Part shown: positions 1 through 9,910 of the stretch, one piece after another | Numbering within the stretch: position 1 is the stretch's first letter | Layout of the letters: every line of letters starts with the position of its first letter | NCBI GenBank assembly: GCA_017889705.1 | Contig: JAGGAB010000013.1 | Location: 1 to 64,000 of the forward strand | DNA: 64,000 bases | Direction of reading: 5' to 3' | From: Bacillota bacterium | Lineage (GTDB): Bacteria > Bacillota > Negativicutes > Sporomusales > Sporomusaceae | Position numbers and translations under genes: made by a program | The notes under the pieces: model-generated | Seen by the model: the letters and a program-made list of their open reading frames with translations, nothing else | What the model was told of the DNA's origin: nothing | Databases searched by the model: none

Positions 1-1
1 C

Positions 2-172
2 CTGGATGAAGGCTCGGCCATCAAATTGACTATTGCCAAGTATCTGACGCCAAAAGACCGGTCAATTAACGGCGTAGGCATTGAGCCTGATATTGTAGTG
101 GAACTGCCGGAAAGTAAAGATAAGGATGTACAACTGGATAAAGCGCTTGAGGTTTTAAAAAGTAAAATGTAG
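2..172 (+). CDS. C-terminal end of a carboxy-terminal processing protease (S41/Ctp family), partial
   Basis: The window opens inside a reading frame of 56 residues ending at TAG 170-172. It contains the segment ITIAKYLTPKDRSINGVG-like (TIAKYLTPKDRSINGVGIEP), which matches the end of the catalytic domain of Ctp proteases, where the phrase leading to GIEPD followed by a valine-rich stretch is conserved. These are periplasmic or extracytoplasmic serine proteases with a PDZ domain that trim C-terminal tails. The catalytic Ser-Lys pair lies upstream of the window. The next gene is a PDZ membrane protein followed by uvrBA, an order that resembles the ctpB-minJ-uvrBA neighbourhood of Bacillus. The family call is firm, the subfamily is not. 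Confidence 0.8.
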   Translation: MDEGSAIKLTIAKYLTPKDRSINGVGIEPDIVVELPESKDKDVQLDKALEVLKSKM

Positions 173-182
173 TATTGTTAAG

Positions 183-624
183 GTGGAAGGGGCTGTCGCG
201 GAAGCCTTATATGTCAAATACAAAACCCAGCACAGACAGCCGTCATACAACGCTTCGCCGCTGGCGCTTAACCTCCGCTTATGCATAACGACCGCCTGTG
301 CTTCCGTACTGTTTACGCCTGTTCTGAGCAAAGAGTGTAGTTTTGTCCTGTTAATTAAACCCTAAGGTAGTACCACCACCTCCTTGCCTTACAGAAGTTG
401 TGCCCCATAAGGTGGTGTTTATGGTACCCTCGTAACTACCGTACCCCGTTGGCCTTTGCCGGAAAAAGCGTTCCGCAGGAGAAAATCCGGGCGGTATTCC
501 GTTAAGAAACCCGTACTGTTTGAGCGTAGCGAGTTTACGGGTTTTAGGAATATCGCCCGGATTTTCAGCTTTTGGAGGCTTCAGGCCTAGACTTTTTGGT
601 ACTTTTGTGTCATGACAAAAGTAC
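183..624. repeat. Dispersed structured repeat, copy A
   Basis: This gene-free stretch is about 75 percent alike by eye to 4090-4500 and shares an inverted piece with 45822-45886. It ends in three nested or adjacent palindromes: a 20-bp outer stem (481-500 with 547-566), a 9-bp inner stem (507-515 with 536-544) and a terminal 10-bp hairpin (599-608 with 615-624). Base pairs, not codons, are preserved between copies: pair 486/561 is T-A here and G-C in copy B, and pairs 510/541 and 511/540 are C-G here and T-A in copy B. The short open frames on both strands are therefore probably accidental. Function unknown; it may be a mobile palindromic element or an RNA. Confidence 0.8.
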
Positions 625-690
625 ATTCCTTCTCCTTGTATTTCATTGATTTAACAGGTATAGCAATAGTGTACAGTGAGGTGAGACAAG

Positions 691-1932
691 TTGTTTCCAT
701 GGGTCGATTTACTCGCGCTCATTATTCGCGGATCATTGGATGTAGTGCAAGATACCAATTTTTGGATCATTTTGGCTTTGGTCGGCTATCAGTACTGGCA
801 GCTGCAAAAAAGACAGCAGCAAATGTTTGGCGTATATAACTATACGCTGACAAGGCAGGTTATGCTGGCAGGCCTGTATGGACTTATCGGTGGTATTACC
901 GGCAGTTTTTTACTAACACTTGTCGGAGTTACGCTTAATCAGCTGGGTTTACAATATATCTGGCCGGTGGCGCTGGTGTTGATGCTTATTAATATGCGAT
1001 TTTTGTGTTTTGCCTATGCTGGCGGCTTAGTGGCACTGTCCAATGTACTCTTTGGCTGGCCGGAAGTTAATGTGCCGCAAGTATTATCGTTGGTAGCTGT
1101 GCTGCATATTACCGAGAGTGTATTAATTGCTATTAGCGGTGGTTACAGTTCTGTGCCGATGATTATTAAGAAAGCAGATGGCCGCTTGGTAGGAGCTTTT
1201 AGCCTGCAGAATTTCTGGCCGCTACCGCTGGTTGTCCTGGCGGCGGTGGCTGTACCCACAGGCGCTGAAACCGGCGGGTTACTAAAGATGCCGGAATGGT
1301 GGCCGCTATTAACAATGCCGCAAGAACCGCCAAGCGGGTCAACCTGGGTTTATGTAATGGCGCCGGTAGTGGCAGCACTTGGCTATACTGATATGGCCAT
1401 TGCCAGTTTGCCACAGCAGCGGCGGTTGCATTCGGCGCTGCATCTGGCAGGCTATAGTATCGTGCTGCTAGTACTGGCGGTTTTGTCGGCAAAATATTTG
1501 TGGCTGCAAGCTGTTGCGGCAGTACTGTCACCGCTTGGCCATGAATTTCTCATTCAGAAAGATAACCGCCATGAGATGGAGCAGCCGCCACGGTTTGTGC
1601 CGCCGCCCTATGGGCTTATGGTACTTGATACTGTCAGTAATTCGCCGGCCGCCGGCCTGCTCAAGCCGGGAGATATTATTATCAACCTGGCAGGGATTCC
1701 GATAAACAACAAATTTGATTTGTCGACAGCAATTAGCCAGGCACCTGAAAGCTTTGAACTGGTTTTTGAACGAACAGGCCAGGAAGTACGTAAAAACAGC
1801 AAATTCAAAGATGGGCAGCGTCGCTTGGGTGTAATTTTGGTTCCTGACGGGGACGAGCAGTATTATGCCGAAATGGTTACCGAAAGGTATGGACTGATTG
1901 ACTGGCTTAAAGATAAGTTCAAAAAACGCTAG
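691..1932 (+). CDS. Polytopic membrane protein with C-terminal PDZ domain, MinJ-like
   Basis: The 413-residue product has about eight hydrophobic segments in residues 1-290 and then a PDZ domain at roughly 305-375, recognisable from GLMVLDTVSNSPAAGLLKPG and GDIIINLAGIPI. The start is TTG 691 behind the SD-like GAGGTGAG at 679-686. The length, the membrane-then-PDZ order and the position between a Ctp protease and uvrB match Bacillus MinJ, which bridges DivIVA and MinD in division-site selection; that role is inferred here from layout alone. PDZ domains bind peptide tails, so a partnership with the preceding protease is an alternative. It ends 33 bp before uvrB and may be co-transcribed with it. 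Confidence 0.75.
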   Translation: MFPWVDLLALIIRGSLDVVQDTNFWIILALVGYQYWQLQKRQQQMFGVYNYTLTRQVMLAGLYGLIGGITGSFLLTLVGVTLNQLGLQYIWPVALVLMLINMRFLCFAYAGGLVALSNVLFGWPEVNVPQVLSLVAVLHITESVLIAISGGYSSVPMIIKKADGRLVGAFSLQNFWPLPLVVLAAVAVPTGAETGGLLKMPEWWPLLTMPQEPPSGSTWVYVMAPVVAALGYTDMAIASLPQQRRLHSALHLAGYSIVLLVLAVLSAKYLWLQAVAAVLSPLGHEFLIQKDNRHEMEQPPRFVPPPYGLMVLDTVSNSPAAGLLKPGDIIINLAGIPINNKFDLSTAISQAPESFELVFERTGQEVRKNSKFKDGQRRLGVILVPDGDEQYYAEMVTERYGLIDWLKDKFKKR

Positions 1933-1965
1933 AATAGGAAAGAATAAATCAGATAGGTGATAATT

Positions 1966-4041
1966 ATGGCAACTGTACCAAAACTTAACACGGTCCATCA
2001 GGAGGGCGGAATTCCCTTTAAAGTAGAGGCGCCTTTTGTGCCAACTGGTGATCAGCCGACAGCTATTGATCAGCTAGCCGAGCATGTTAACGGCGGGGAT
2101 GTTGCGCAAGTGCTTCTGGGGGCTACCGGCACAGGCAAGACCTTTACCATAGCCAAAGTAATTGAAACCGTGCAAAGACCGACGTTGGTCATTGCCCATA
2201 ATAAAACACTTGCCGCTCAGCTGGCCAGCGAGTTTAAGGAGTTTTTTCCCAATAATGCGGTTGAATACTTTGTAAGTTATTATGATTATTATCAGCCGGA
2301 AGCGTATATTGCGCATACTGATACCTATATTGAAAAAGATGCTTCCATTAATGATGAAATTGACAAACTGCGTCACTCGGCGACCAGTGCACTGTTTGAG
2401 CGGCGGGATGTCATTATAGTGGCCAGCGTGTCTTGCATTTATGGCTTAGGCTCACCAGATGAATACCGGGGGCTGGTGCTGTCGCTGCGCCAGGGACAAA
2501 CCAAGGACCGGGACGACATTCTGCGTAAGCTGGTGGAAATCCAGTATGAACGTAACGACTATAACTTTAGCCGCGGCACCTTCCGGGTGCGCGGCGATAT
2601 TGTGGAAATTTTTCCGGCGGCTTATGGAGAAAGAGCCTTGCGGGTTGAATTGTTCGGTGATGAGATTGAACGTATTCTGGAGATTGATACCCTGACAGGA
2701 GAAATTCTTGCCGAACGTAAACATATCTCGGTTTATCCGGCCTCTCACTATGTTACTTCGCGGGAAAACCTGCTGCGGGCGGCGCAGGATATTGAAGCCG
2801 AACTGGACGAACGGCTGGCTTATATGAGGGCCAATGATAAGCTGTTAGAAGCTCAGCGACTGGAGCAGCGTACCCGTTATGATCTGGAAATGTTGCTGGA
2901 AATGGGCTACTGTTCTGGTATTGAAAACTACTCCAGGCATCTTACCAAGCGTCAGCCTGGCGAGTCGCCCTATACGCTGATAGATTACTTTCCTGAAGAT
3001 TTCCTCATTGTGATTGACGAATCCCATGTTACTTTGCCGCAAATCAGAGCCATGTACGCCGGCGACCGCTCGCGCAAAGAAGCGCTGGTGGAGAACGGCT
3101 TTCGTTTGCCCTCGGCTTTTGACAACCGTCCGTTGACTTTTGATGAATTTAAGGAACGCATTAATCAGATTATCTATGTTTCCGCTACGCCGGCTGCCTA
3201 TGAGCTGCAGCAATCCAGCCAGGTGGCTCAGCAGATTATTCGACCGACAGGTCTTGTTGACCCGGAAATTGAAGTGCGCCCCATCAAAGGCCAAATGGAT
3301 GATTTGCTGGATGAAATTAAAAAACGGTCGGCAGTCAATGAGCGGGTGCTTGTGACCACACTGACCAAAAAGATGGCGGAAAATCTGACCGAGTACTTAA
3401 AAGGCATGGGAATCAAGGTCAATTATCTGCATTCTGATATTGCGACAATTGAACGGGTCGAGATTATCCGGGATTTGCGGTCAGGGGTGCATGATGTACT
3501 AATTGGCATAAACTTGCTCCGGGAAGGGCTGGATATGCCGGAAGTGTCGCTTGTCGCCATTTTGGATGCCGACAAAGAAGGGTTTTTACGCTCTGAAACC
3601 TCGCTGGTTCAGACTATTGGCCGTGCCGCTCGTAATGCTCACGGAAAAGTTATCATGTATGCTGATGTCATTACTGATTCTATGCGGCGGGCGATGAGCG
3701 AAACCGACCGTCGCCGGGAGATTCAGGTGGAATACAATACCAAACATGGTATAACACCTAAGACCATCGAAAAACGCGTAAAAGAACTTATTGAAACTAC
3801 CAAGGTAGCAGAAACTCCGGCCAGTTATAAAGCTGATCGCATTGGCAATATGAAGCGCGAAGATATGCTGGAACTGGCTGATAATCTGGAAAAAGAAATG
3901 CGCCAGGCCTCCAAGCAACTGGAATTCGAGCGAGCCGCCGAACTTCGGGATATGATTGTCGAGCTGCGACAAAAGGCGGGGACAGGGACAGCAAAGCCCA
4001 AAACTGCTGGTAGTAAAGCGACGAAACGACCGAAAAAGTAA
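1966..4041 (+). CDS. uvrB: Excinuclease ABC subunit B (UvrB)
   Basis: UvrB is the damage-verifying helicase-like subunit of nucleotide excision repair; UvrA loads it and it then recruits UvrC. The 691-residue product has the Walker A motif GATGTGKT near residue 45, the beta-hairpin region [11 protein letters not shown], the DESH helicase motif and a C-terminal UVR domain ([10 protein letters not shown]) that contacts UvrC. The family start MATVPKL is reached from ATG 1966 with AGGTG 6 nt upstream; GTG 1957, inside that SD, is unlikely. Full length with no damage. The gene is separated from uvrA by 823 bp containing a dispersed repeat, so the usual tight uvrBA operon is broken here. Confidence 0.98.
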   Translation: MATVPKLNTVHQEGGIPFKVEAPFVPTGDQPTAIDQLAEHVNGGDVAQVLLGATGTGKTFTIAKVIETVQRPTLVIAHNKTLAAQLASEFKEFFPNNAVEYFVSYYDYYQPEAYIAHTDTYIEKDASINDEIDKLRHSATSALFERRDVIIVASVSCIYGLGSPDEYRGLVLSLRQGQTKDRDDILRKLVEIQYERNDYNFSRGTFRVRGDIVEIFPAAYGERALRVELFGDEIERILEIDTLTGEILAERKHISVYPASHYVTSRENLLRAAQDIEAELDERLAYMRANDKLLEAQRLEQRTRYDLEMLLEMGYCSGIENYSRHLTKRQPGESPYTLIDYFPEDFLIVIDESHVTLPQIRAMYAGDRSRKEALVENGFRLPSAFDNRPLTFDEFKERINQIIYVSATPAAYELQQSSQVAQQIIRPTGLVDPEIEVRPIKGQMDDLLDEIKKRSAVNERVLVTTLTKKMAENLTEYLKGMGIKVNYLHSDIATIERVEIIRDLRSGVHDVLIGINLLREGLDMPEVSLVAILDADKEGFLRSETSLVQTIGRAARNAHGKVIMYADVITDSMRRAMSETDRRREIQVEYNTKHGITPKTIEKRVKELIETTKVAETPASYKADRIGNMKREDMLELADNLEKEMRQASKQLEFERAAELRDMIVELRQKAGTGTAKPKTAGSKATKRPKK

Positions 4042-4089
4042 GGCGGCGTCACAATTGGCAGCTAAACGCGAACTACTAGCGTTTTAAGT

Positions 4090-4500
4090 GTGTTTAATTC
4101 CAATGTAAAGGCCGGTACAGACGACCGATATACAACGCTGCGTCGCTAGCGCTTAACCTCTGCTTATGCATAACGGCCGCCAGTGCTACGCCTATTCTAA
4201 GCAAAGTGAGTGTAGTTTTGACTTGTTACTTCAACCCTAAGATAGTACTACAACTTCTTTGCCTTACAGAAGTTGTGCCCCATTAGGTGGTGCCTAGGGC
4301 AAGCCGCGTGACTTCCGTAACCCCTTGGCCTTTGCCGGAAAAAGCGTTCCGCAGGAGAAAAGCCGGGTGGTATTCCGTTAAGAAATTCGTACTGTTTGAG
4401 CGTAGCGAGTTTACGAATTTTAGGAATATCGCCTGGCTTTTCAGCTTTTGGAGGCTTCGGGCCTAGAATTTTTGGTACTTTTGTTTCATGACAAAAGTAC
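4090..4500. repeat. Dispersed structured repeat, copy B
   Basis: Second copy of the element at 183-624, in the same orientation, inserted between uvrB and uvrA. The outer stem pairs 4357-4376 with 4423-4442, the inner stem pairs 4383-4391 with 4412-4420, and the terminal hairpin pairs 4475-4484 with 4491-4500. Compared with copy A, three base pairs have changed on both sides and two further changes keep G-T wobbles, which is what selection for a folded molecule would leave. The terminal hairpin is identical except for one loop base. The copy is followed by about 180 bp of AT-rich sequence leading to the uvrA promoter. Confidence 0.8.
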
Positions 4501-4667
4501 ACCCCGTTCACTTGGATTCCATTAAATTGTTTAAAGGCGTAGCATGGGTTTTCCATTAAAAATGACCGCCACCAGCGATAATTTTATATCAATATTGCGA
4601 CAGTCTCTTCATTTCTTATAGCTTTCTGGTAAATTATAAAGTCTGTGAGCGCAATTTGTATTTCCTA

Positions 4668-4713
4668 TTTTCATCATGCTGTTAATATAGTATAATGAAC
4701 GTACATATGTTCG
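4668..4713 (+). promoter_or_regulatory. uvrA promoter with LexA (SOS) box
   Basis: The 14-mer CGTACATATGTTCG at 4700-4713 differs by one base from the Gram-positive LexA/DinR operator CGAACATATGTTCG. It lies just downstream of a -10 TATAAT at 4691-4696, which sits 17 bp from a -35-like TTTTCA at 4668-4673. A repressor bound here would cover the transcription start, so uvrA is probably DNA-damage induced. The leader to the uvrA ATG is about 150 nt. Confidence 0.75.
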
Positions 4714-4864
4714 ACCTACAAGGGAAGAAGTTTTTGTGTTAATACCCAGCTACCATTATCATAAAAATATTGATATAATATAAAGGTCGAATAATTAATA
4801 TTAACTAATATGCACTTCGCTCAAAAAAGAGATGTTGCAGATTGTTTAGGAAAGGGAACCAAAG

Positions 4865-7696
4865 ATGCCAGAAAACATTGTTATTAAAGGTGCCAGACAG
4901 CACAATTTAAAAAATATTGATATAACCATTCCCCGCGACAAACTGGTGGTTATTACCGGGTTAAGCGGTTCAGGCAAGTCTTCACTGGCTTTTGATACCA
5001 TTTACGCCGAAGGCCAGCGGCGCTATGTTGAGTCACTATCTTCCTATGCCCGTCAATTTTTGGGGCAGATGGACAAACCCGATGTCGATTATATTGAGGG
5101 CTTGTCACCGGCGATATCGATTGACCAGAAAACTACCAGTCGCAACCCGCGTTCAACTGTGGGCACGGTTACCGAGATTTATGACTATTTGCGGCTATTG
5201 TTTGCACGGGCAGGCCGCCCCTCTTGCCCTAAATGCGGCAAGCCTATTAGCCAGCAGACTGTAGAGCAGATGGTTGACCAGCTTATGGCCTTAGGTGAAG
5301 GTGCGCGTCTGACCATTATGGCACCGGTGATACGCGGTAAAAAAGGCGAGCATCATAAAGTATTGGAAGACATCCGCAAAAACGGCTATGTCCGGGTACG
5401 GGTAGATGGCGAAATCCATGATATTACTGATGAAATCAACCTGGAAAAAAACAAGAAACATTCCATTGAAGTTGTTGTTGACCGCATTGTGGTGCGGGAA
5501 GGCGTAAACGGCCGGTTGGCCGATTCGCTGGAAACCTCGCTGAAACTGGGTGGCGGTATTGTAATTGTTGATATCGGCGGCGATAAGGAAGTTATGTTTA
5601 GTCAGAATTTTGCCTGCGTTGACTGCGGAATCAGTCTGCCGGAGATCGCGCCGCGCATGTTTTCCTTTAACAGCCCGTTTGGCGCCTGCCCGGACTGTAC
5701 CGGACTGGGCAACAATTTGGAGATTGATCCGGCGCTGGTTATTCCTGATCCCGGCAAGTCTTTTATTGACGGTGTCCTTGCGCCTCTGAGCAAAAATACA
5801 AACTCGTATTTTATGTGTCAGTTAGAGGCAGTACTGGAACAGTACGGTCATACCCTTTATGACACTTGGGAAAATATTGCTGAAAAACTTAGGGATATTA
5901 TTCTTAATGGTGCAGGCCTAGAGAAATTTACCTACCGATATGAAAATATGTACGGAGAAACCAAGACCTATCACTCTACTTTTGAAGGCGTATTGCCGCT
6001 GTTAAGCCGTAGACACCGGGAATCTACCTCAGACTGGTCGCGGGAAGAAATCGAAGAATATATGAGCTCCAAGCCTTGTCCGACTTGCAAGGGAGCCCGG
6101 CTTAAACCTGAGGCGCTAGCTATCAAAGTCGGCGAGAAAAATATCAATGAAGTAACCCGGATGACAGTGGCCGAATGCAAGGAATTTTTTGCCGCTCTTA
6201 CCCTCACCGAGCGCGAGAACATTATTGCCAGACAAATCCTGAAAGAAATCCATGCCCGCTTGGGATTTTTACTCAATGTCGGTTTGGATTATCTTACCCT
6301 TGACCGGGCAGCCGGTACATTATCTGGCGGGGAAGCTCAGCGTATCAGGCTGGCTACCCAGATTGGCTCCGGCCTTGTAGGGGTGCTGTATATTTTGGAT
6401 GAGCCTAGTATCGGGCTGCATCAGCGTGATAACAACAGGCTGCTTGCCGCCTTAAAGCATATGCGGGACTTAGGTAATACCCTGCTGGTGGTTGAGCATG
6501 ATGAAGACACTATGTATGCTGCCGACCATATTATTGATATTGGTCCTGCGGCCGGAGCGGGCGGCGGGACTGTTGTCGCCCAGGGAAATGTTGATGTAAT
6601 TAAGAACTGTGAAGCTTCCATTACCGGCCAATATTTAAGCGGCCGTCAGACTATTCCGGTGCCGGCCGTGCGGCGTAAGCCTAACGGCAAGTGGCTAGAG
6701 GTTATGGGTGCCACGGAAAACAATCTGAAAAAACTCAATGCCCGTTTTCCACTGGGGGTATTTACTGCGGTTACAGGCGTGTCAGGTTCAGGCAAGAGTA
6801 CCTTGGTCAATGAAATTTTGTACAAGGGTTTAGCAAGCCGCCTATATCATGCCAGCCGCACACGTCCGGGTGCGCATGACAGCATTCGCGGGTTGGAGTA
6901 TATTGATAAAATAATCGATATTGACCAGTCACCTATTGGTCGTACTCCGCGTTCCAATCCGGCCACCTATACCGGTCTGTTTGACAATATCCGTGAAATT
7001 TTCAGCCAGACTCCAGAGGCCAAAATGCGCGGCTACAAACCCGGACGTTTCAGCTTTAATGTCAAAGGCGGCCGCTGTGAAGCCTGCAAAGGCGACGGGA
7101 TTATTAAGATTGAAATGCATTTTCTGCCTGATGTGTATGTGCCTTGTGAAGTATGCAAAGGTGCCAGATATAACCGCGAAACCCTGGAGGTTCGCTACAA
7201 AGGCAAAAGTATTTCTGATGTGCTTAATATGGTGGTGGATGAGGCTGTAGAATTCTTCCAGAACATCCCTAAAATTCACCGTAAGCTGCAAGTGTTACAG
7301 GATGTCGGATTAGGCTATATTAAATTGGGACAACCGGCGACCCAACTGTCAGGAGGGGAAGCTCAGCGCATTAAATTGGCAACCGAACTGGCTCGCCGCA
7401 GTACCGGCAAAACCTTATATATTCTGGATGAACCTACTACCGGCCTGCATACGGCTGACATTCACAAGCTGCTCGAAGTATTGCAGCGGCTGGTGGACGG
7501 TGGCGACACAGTGGTTGTGATTGAGCATAATCTGGACGTTATTAAAACAGCTGACTATATTCTAGATTTAGGACCTGAAGGTGGCAATAAGGGCGGTACC
7601 ATTGTTGCTCAGGGCACACCGGAACAGGTGGTTAAAGTGCCTGAATCTTATACCGGTCAGTTTTTAGCGCCTGTATTATCCAAAGGGAAAGCATAA
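4865..7696 (+). CDS. uvrA: Excinuclease ABC subunit A (UvrA)
   Basis: UvrA is the dimeric ABC-type ATPase that finds bulky DNA lesions and loads UvrB. The 943-residue product has two nucleotide-binding halves: Walker [10 protein letters not shown] near residue 33 and GVSGSGKST near 640, with two LSGGEAQRI signatures. Zinc-finger cysteines are present in pairs CPKC, CVDC/CPDC and CEAC/CEVC. The length is normal for the family. The ATG follows AGGAAAGGGAACCAAAG and a leader with its own SOS-type promoter, so expression appears to be uncoupled from uvrB. uvrC follows after 126 bp that contains a hairpin. Confidence 0.98.
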   Translation: MPENIVIKGARQHNLKNIDITIPRDKLVVITGLSGSGKSSLAFDTIYAEGQRRYVESLSSYARQFLGQMDKPDVDYIEGLSPAISIDQKTTSRNPRSTVGTVTEIYDYLRLLFARAGRPSCPKCGKPISQQTVEQMVDQLMALGEGARLTIMAPVIRGKKGEHHKVLEDIRKNGYVRVRVDGEIHDITDEINLEKNKKHSIEVVVDRIVVREGVNGRLADSLETSLKLGGGIVIVDIGGDKEVMFSQNFACVDCGISLPEIAPRMFSFNSPFGACPDCTGLGNNLEIDPALVIPDPGKSFIDGVLAPLSKNTNSYFMCQLEAVLEQYGHTLYDTWENIAEKLRDIILNGAGLEKFTYRYENMYGETKTYHSTFEGVLPLLSRRHRESTSDWSREEIEEYMSSKPCPTCKGARLKPEALAIKVGEKNINEVTRMTVAECKEFFAALTLTERENIIARQILKEIHARLGFLLNVGLDYLTLDRAAGTLSGGEAQRIRLATQIGSGLVGVLYILDEPSIGLHQRDNNRLLAALKHMRDLGNTLLVVEHDEDTMYAADHIIDIGPAAGAGGGTVVAQGNVDVIKNCEASITGQYLSGRQTIPVPAVRRKPNGKWLEVMGATENNLKKLNARFPLGVFTAVTGVSGSGKSTLVNEILYKGLASRLYHASRTRPGAHDSIRGLEYIDKIIDIDQSPIGRTPRSNPATYTGLFDNIREIFSQTPEAKMRGYKPGRFSFNVKGGRCEACKGDGIIKIEMHFLPDVYVPCEVCKGARYNRETLEVRYKGKSISDVLNMVVDEAVEFFQNIPKIHRKLQVLQDVGLGYIKLGQPATQLSGGEAQRIKLATELARRSTGKTLYILDEPTTGLHTADIHKLLEVLQRLVDGGDTVVVIEHNLDVIKTADYILDLGPEGGNKGGTIVAQGTPEQVVKVPESYTGQFLAPVLSKGKA

Positions 7697-7716
7697 CTTC
7701 CCTGGTAAACGATGTA

Positions 7717-7752
7717 AGGCTTCTGACGGCCTAATAGGCGCGGCAGAAGCCT
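7717..7752 (+). other. Hairpin between uvrA and uvrC
   Basis: AGGCTTCTG (7717-7725) pairs with CAGAAGCCT (7744-7752). No U-run follows, so it is more likely an mRNA processing or stability structure, or a weak terminator, than a full stop. It could separate the level of uvrC from that of SOS-induced uvrA. Confidence 0.45.
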
Positions 7753-7822
7753 AGGCGCTTATCTTAACTCGTGGAACGCGCCAGTAAAGGAGGTTACGGC
7801 CATTTCTGTTATAGCTCCTATA

Positions 7823-9616
7823 GTGGAGGAAAAGCTGACACTTTTGCCAGATAAACCAGGCGTTTATCTGATGAAAGACGAAAAAGCCCGGATTATTTAT
7901 GTCGGCAAAGCCATTAATCTGAAAAACCGGGTGCGTTCCTATTTTCAGTCCAGCCGTAATCATTCGGCCAAAGTTCTGGCTATGGTGGCGCGCATTGCTG
8001 ATCTCGAATATATCATTACCGCCTCAGAGATTGAGGCGCTGATTCTGGAATGCAACCTGATAAAAAAACATCGCCCCAAATACAATATCAGTTTGCGGGA
8101 CGATAAAACCTATCCGTATATTAAAGTAACCAAAGAGGAATTTCCCCGGGTATATGCCACTCGTAAGGTGCTAAAAGATGGAGCGCGCTATTTTGGTCCA
8201 TACACCAGCGCCGGAGCAGTGCATGAAACGCTGCAGCTTTTAAAGACGTTGTTTCCGTTGCGTTCCTGCCGGCGACTTGATGCCAAGCGGCCTTGTCTGG
8301 AGCATCATATCAAACGCTGTCTGGCACCTTGTGCCGGCAAGGTAGATGAACAAAGCTATGGTGAAATGATAAAGGCGGTGGCTTTGTTTCTTGAAGGGCG
8401 CAGTGATGTTGTTGCCAAAAATCTGCGTCAGCGGATGGCTGAAGCGGCGGAAAATCTGGAGTTTGAACAGGCTGCCAGGCTGCGTGACCAACTTGCTGCT
8501 GTGGAAAAGATTATGGAAAAGCAAAATATCGTAACAGGCAGCGGCGATCAGGATGCGATTGGCCTGGCACATTCGGCTGCCGGAATTTGTGCGCAGGTAT
8601 TCTTTATCCGCAGTGGCAAGATGGTTGGACGTGACCACTTCTTGTTAACTGGCGGTGAGGAGGAAACTGATCAGACTATCTTAGAGGCCTTTATCAAGCA
8701 GTACTACAGCCAGGCTGCCTTTATTCCCCGAGAAATTCTGTTGCCGATGGAATTGGAGGAACAGCAGCTTTTAGCCGACTGGCTGAGCGGCAGCAAAGGC
8801 GGCAAAGTGCAGGTGGAAACGCCCAAACGCGGTACCAAAAAAGATTTGGTTAATATGGCGGCAGGCAACGCTGTTATTGTGCTTGAAGAACAGGCGGCCC
8901 GGCTGGAAGCTGACGCCGACAAAACAGCTGGAGCGGCGGCTGAGCTTGGCGAATATCTGGGCTTGGCAAACACGCCTGAACGCATTGAGTGCTTTGATAT
9001 TTCTCATATCCAAGGCGCGGAAACCGTGGCATCCATGGTGGTGTTTGAAGGCGGTCGGCCGAATAAAAACGAATACCGCCGCTTCAAACTTAAAACTGTG
9101 GAAGGTAAGCCTGATGACTTCAAATCCATGCAGGAAGTGGTGGGACGGCGCTATCGGGAGGCGCTCGAAAAAGGCCCAATTCCTGATCTCATCATTATTG
9201 ACGGCGGTAAAGGTCAGCTTAATGCCGCCCTGTCGCTGATACGCGGCGCCGGGCTTGCCACTGTGCCGGTTGTCGGTCTGGCCAAAGAGTTTGAGCATAT
9301 TTTTCGTGAGGGAATTAGTGAACCACTTATTCTGCCACGCCATTCCCAGGCTCTCTACTTGGTGCAGCGCATTCGTGATGAAGCGCATCGGTTTGCCATT
9401 ACCTATCACCGTAAACTGCGCTCCAAACGAAATATGGTGTCTGTGCTTGACCATATTCCGGGGATTGGCGCCAGACGACGGAAAGCACTATGGGATCACT
9501 TTGGCAGCTTAGCTAAAATTAAAACTGCCGAAGTAGAGGAGCTTGCCAAAGTTGACGGAATGAATCTGCCATCAGCAGAAGCCGTGTATAATTTTTTCCG
9601 CAGCAAAAATATGTAA
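7823..9616 (+). CDS. uvrC: Excinuclease ABC subunit C (UvrC)
   Basis: UvrC makes the two incisions of nucleotide excision repair. The frame encodes an N-terminal GIY-YIG nuclease (PGVYLMKD then IIYVGKA, residues 12-32), a UVR domain (EFEQAARLRDQ near residue 213), an RNase H-like EndoV domain beginning around ECFDISHIQG and C-terminal helix-hairpin-helix motifs (HIPGIGARRR). GTG 7823 gives 597 residues, but its nearest strong SD, AAAGGAGGT at 7786-7794, lies 28 nt away. That SD is ideally placed for an in-frame ATT at 7802, which would add seven residues. The true start is therefore open; function is not in doubt. Confidence 0.96.
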   Translation: MEEKLTLLPDKPGVYLMKDEKARIIYVGKAINLKNRVRSYFQSSRNHSAKVLAMVARIADLEYIITASEIEALILECNLIKKHRPKYNISLRDDKTYPYIKVTKEEFPRVYATRKVLKDGARYFGPYTSAGAVHETLQLLKTLFPLRSCRRLDAKRPCLEHHIKRCLAPCAGKVDEQSYGEMIKAVALFLEGRSDVVAKNLRQRMAEAAENLEFEQAARLRDQLAAVEKIMEKQNIVTGSGDQDAIGLAHSAAGICAQVFFIRSGKMVGRDHFLLTGGEEETDQTILEAFIKQYYSQAAFIPREILLPMELEEQQLLADWLSGSKGGKVQVETPKRGTKKDLVNMAAGNAVIVLEEQAARLEADADKTAGAAAELGEYLGLANTPERIECFDISHIQGAETVASMVVFEGGRPNKNEYRRFKLKTVEGKPDDFKSMQEVVGRRYREALEKGPIPDLIIIDGGKGQLNAALSLIRGAGLATVPVVGLAKEFEHIFREGISEPLILPRHSQALYLVQRIRDEAHRFAITYHRKLRSKRNMVSVLDHIPGIGARRRKALWDHFGSLAKIKTAEVEELAKVDGMNLPSAEAVYNFFRSKNM

Positions 9617-9691
9617 ATCTATTTGCAATATCATTTCCAAAATAGTAAAATAGGTACAGGTTATTTAATTATTAACAAGGAGTGATTTTTC

Positions 9692-9850
9692 ATGGACAAA
9701 TACAAGTGTATGGTATGTGGTTACGAGTATGACCCGGCCGAGGGTGATTTGGATCATGGAGTGCAGCCGGGAACGTCTTTTGAAAATGTTTCGGATGACT
9801 GGCAATGTCCGGTTTGTGGTGTAGGTAAGGATCAGTTTGAAAAACTGTAA
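9692..9850 (+). CDS. Rubredoxin
   Basis: A 52-residue protein with the two rubredoxin cysteine pairs, CMVCGY at residues 6-11 and CPVCGV near residues 39-44, which hold one Fe(SCys)4 centre. The conserved YDPAEGD segment and the tryptophan before the second pair (DDWQCP) are also present. It carries single electrons in the cytoplasm of anaerobes, often to superoxide or peroxide reductases, none of which is in this window. A clear AAGGAG SD precedes ATG 9692, and a strong hairpin terminator follows, so it looks monocistronic. Confidence 0.97.
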   Translation: MDKYKCMVCGYEYDPAEGDLDHGVQPGTSFENVSDDWQCPVCGVGKDQFEKL

Positions 9851-9871
9851 ATAATATAGTTGACTATAAGA

Positions 9872-9910
9872 AAAGTCGCGCATGCGTTGAAGCAGCGCGA
9901 CTTTGTTTTT
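9872..9910. terminator. Terminator between converging genes
   Basis: AAAGTCGCGC pairs with GCGCGACTTT around a 13-nt loop, followed on the plus strand by TGTTTTT. It ends the rubredoxin transcript and may also stop the converging minus-strand gene, whose stop codon lies at its edge. Confidence 0.85.

Noticed and set aside
183..365. 60-codon open frame on the plus strand
   Set aside because: It lies in the dispersed repeat and is not preserved as a frame in the second copy.
351..626. Minus-strand frame of 91 codons, similar to one at 4248-4556
   Set aside because: The similarity comes from the shared structured repeat; changes between copies preserve base pairs in stems, and there is no convincing SD.
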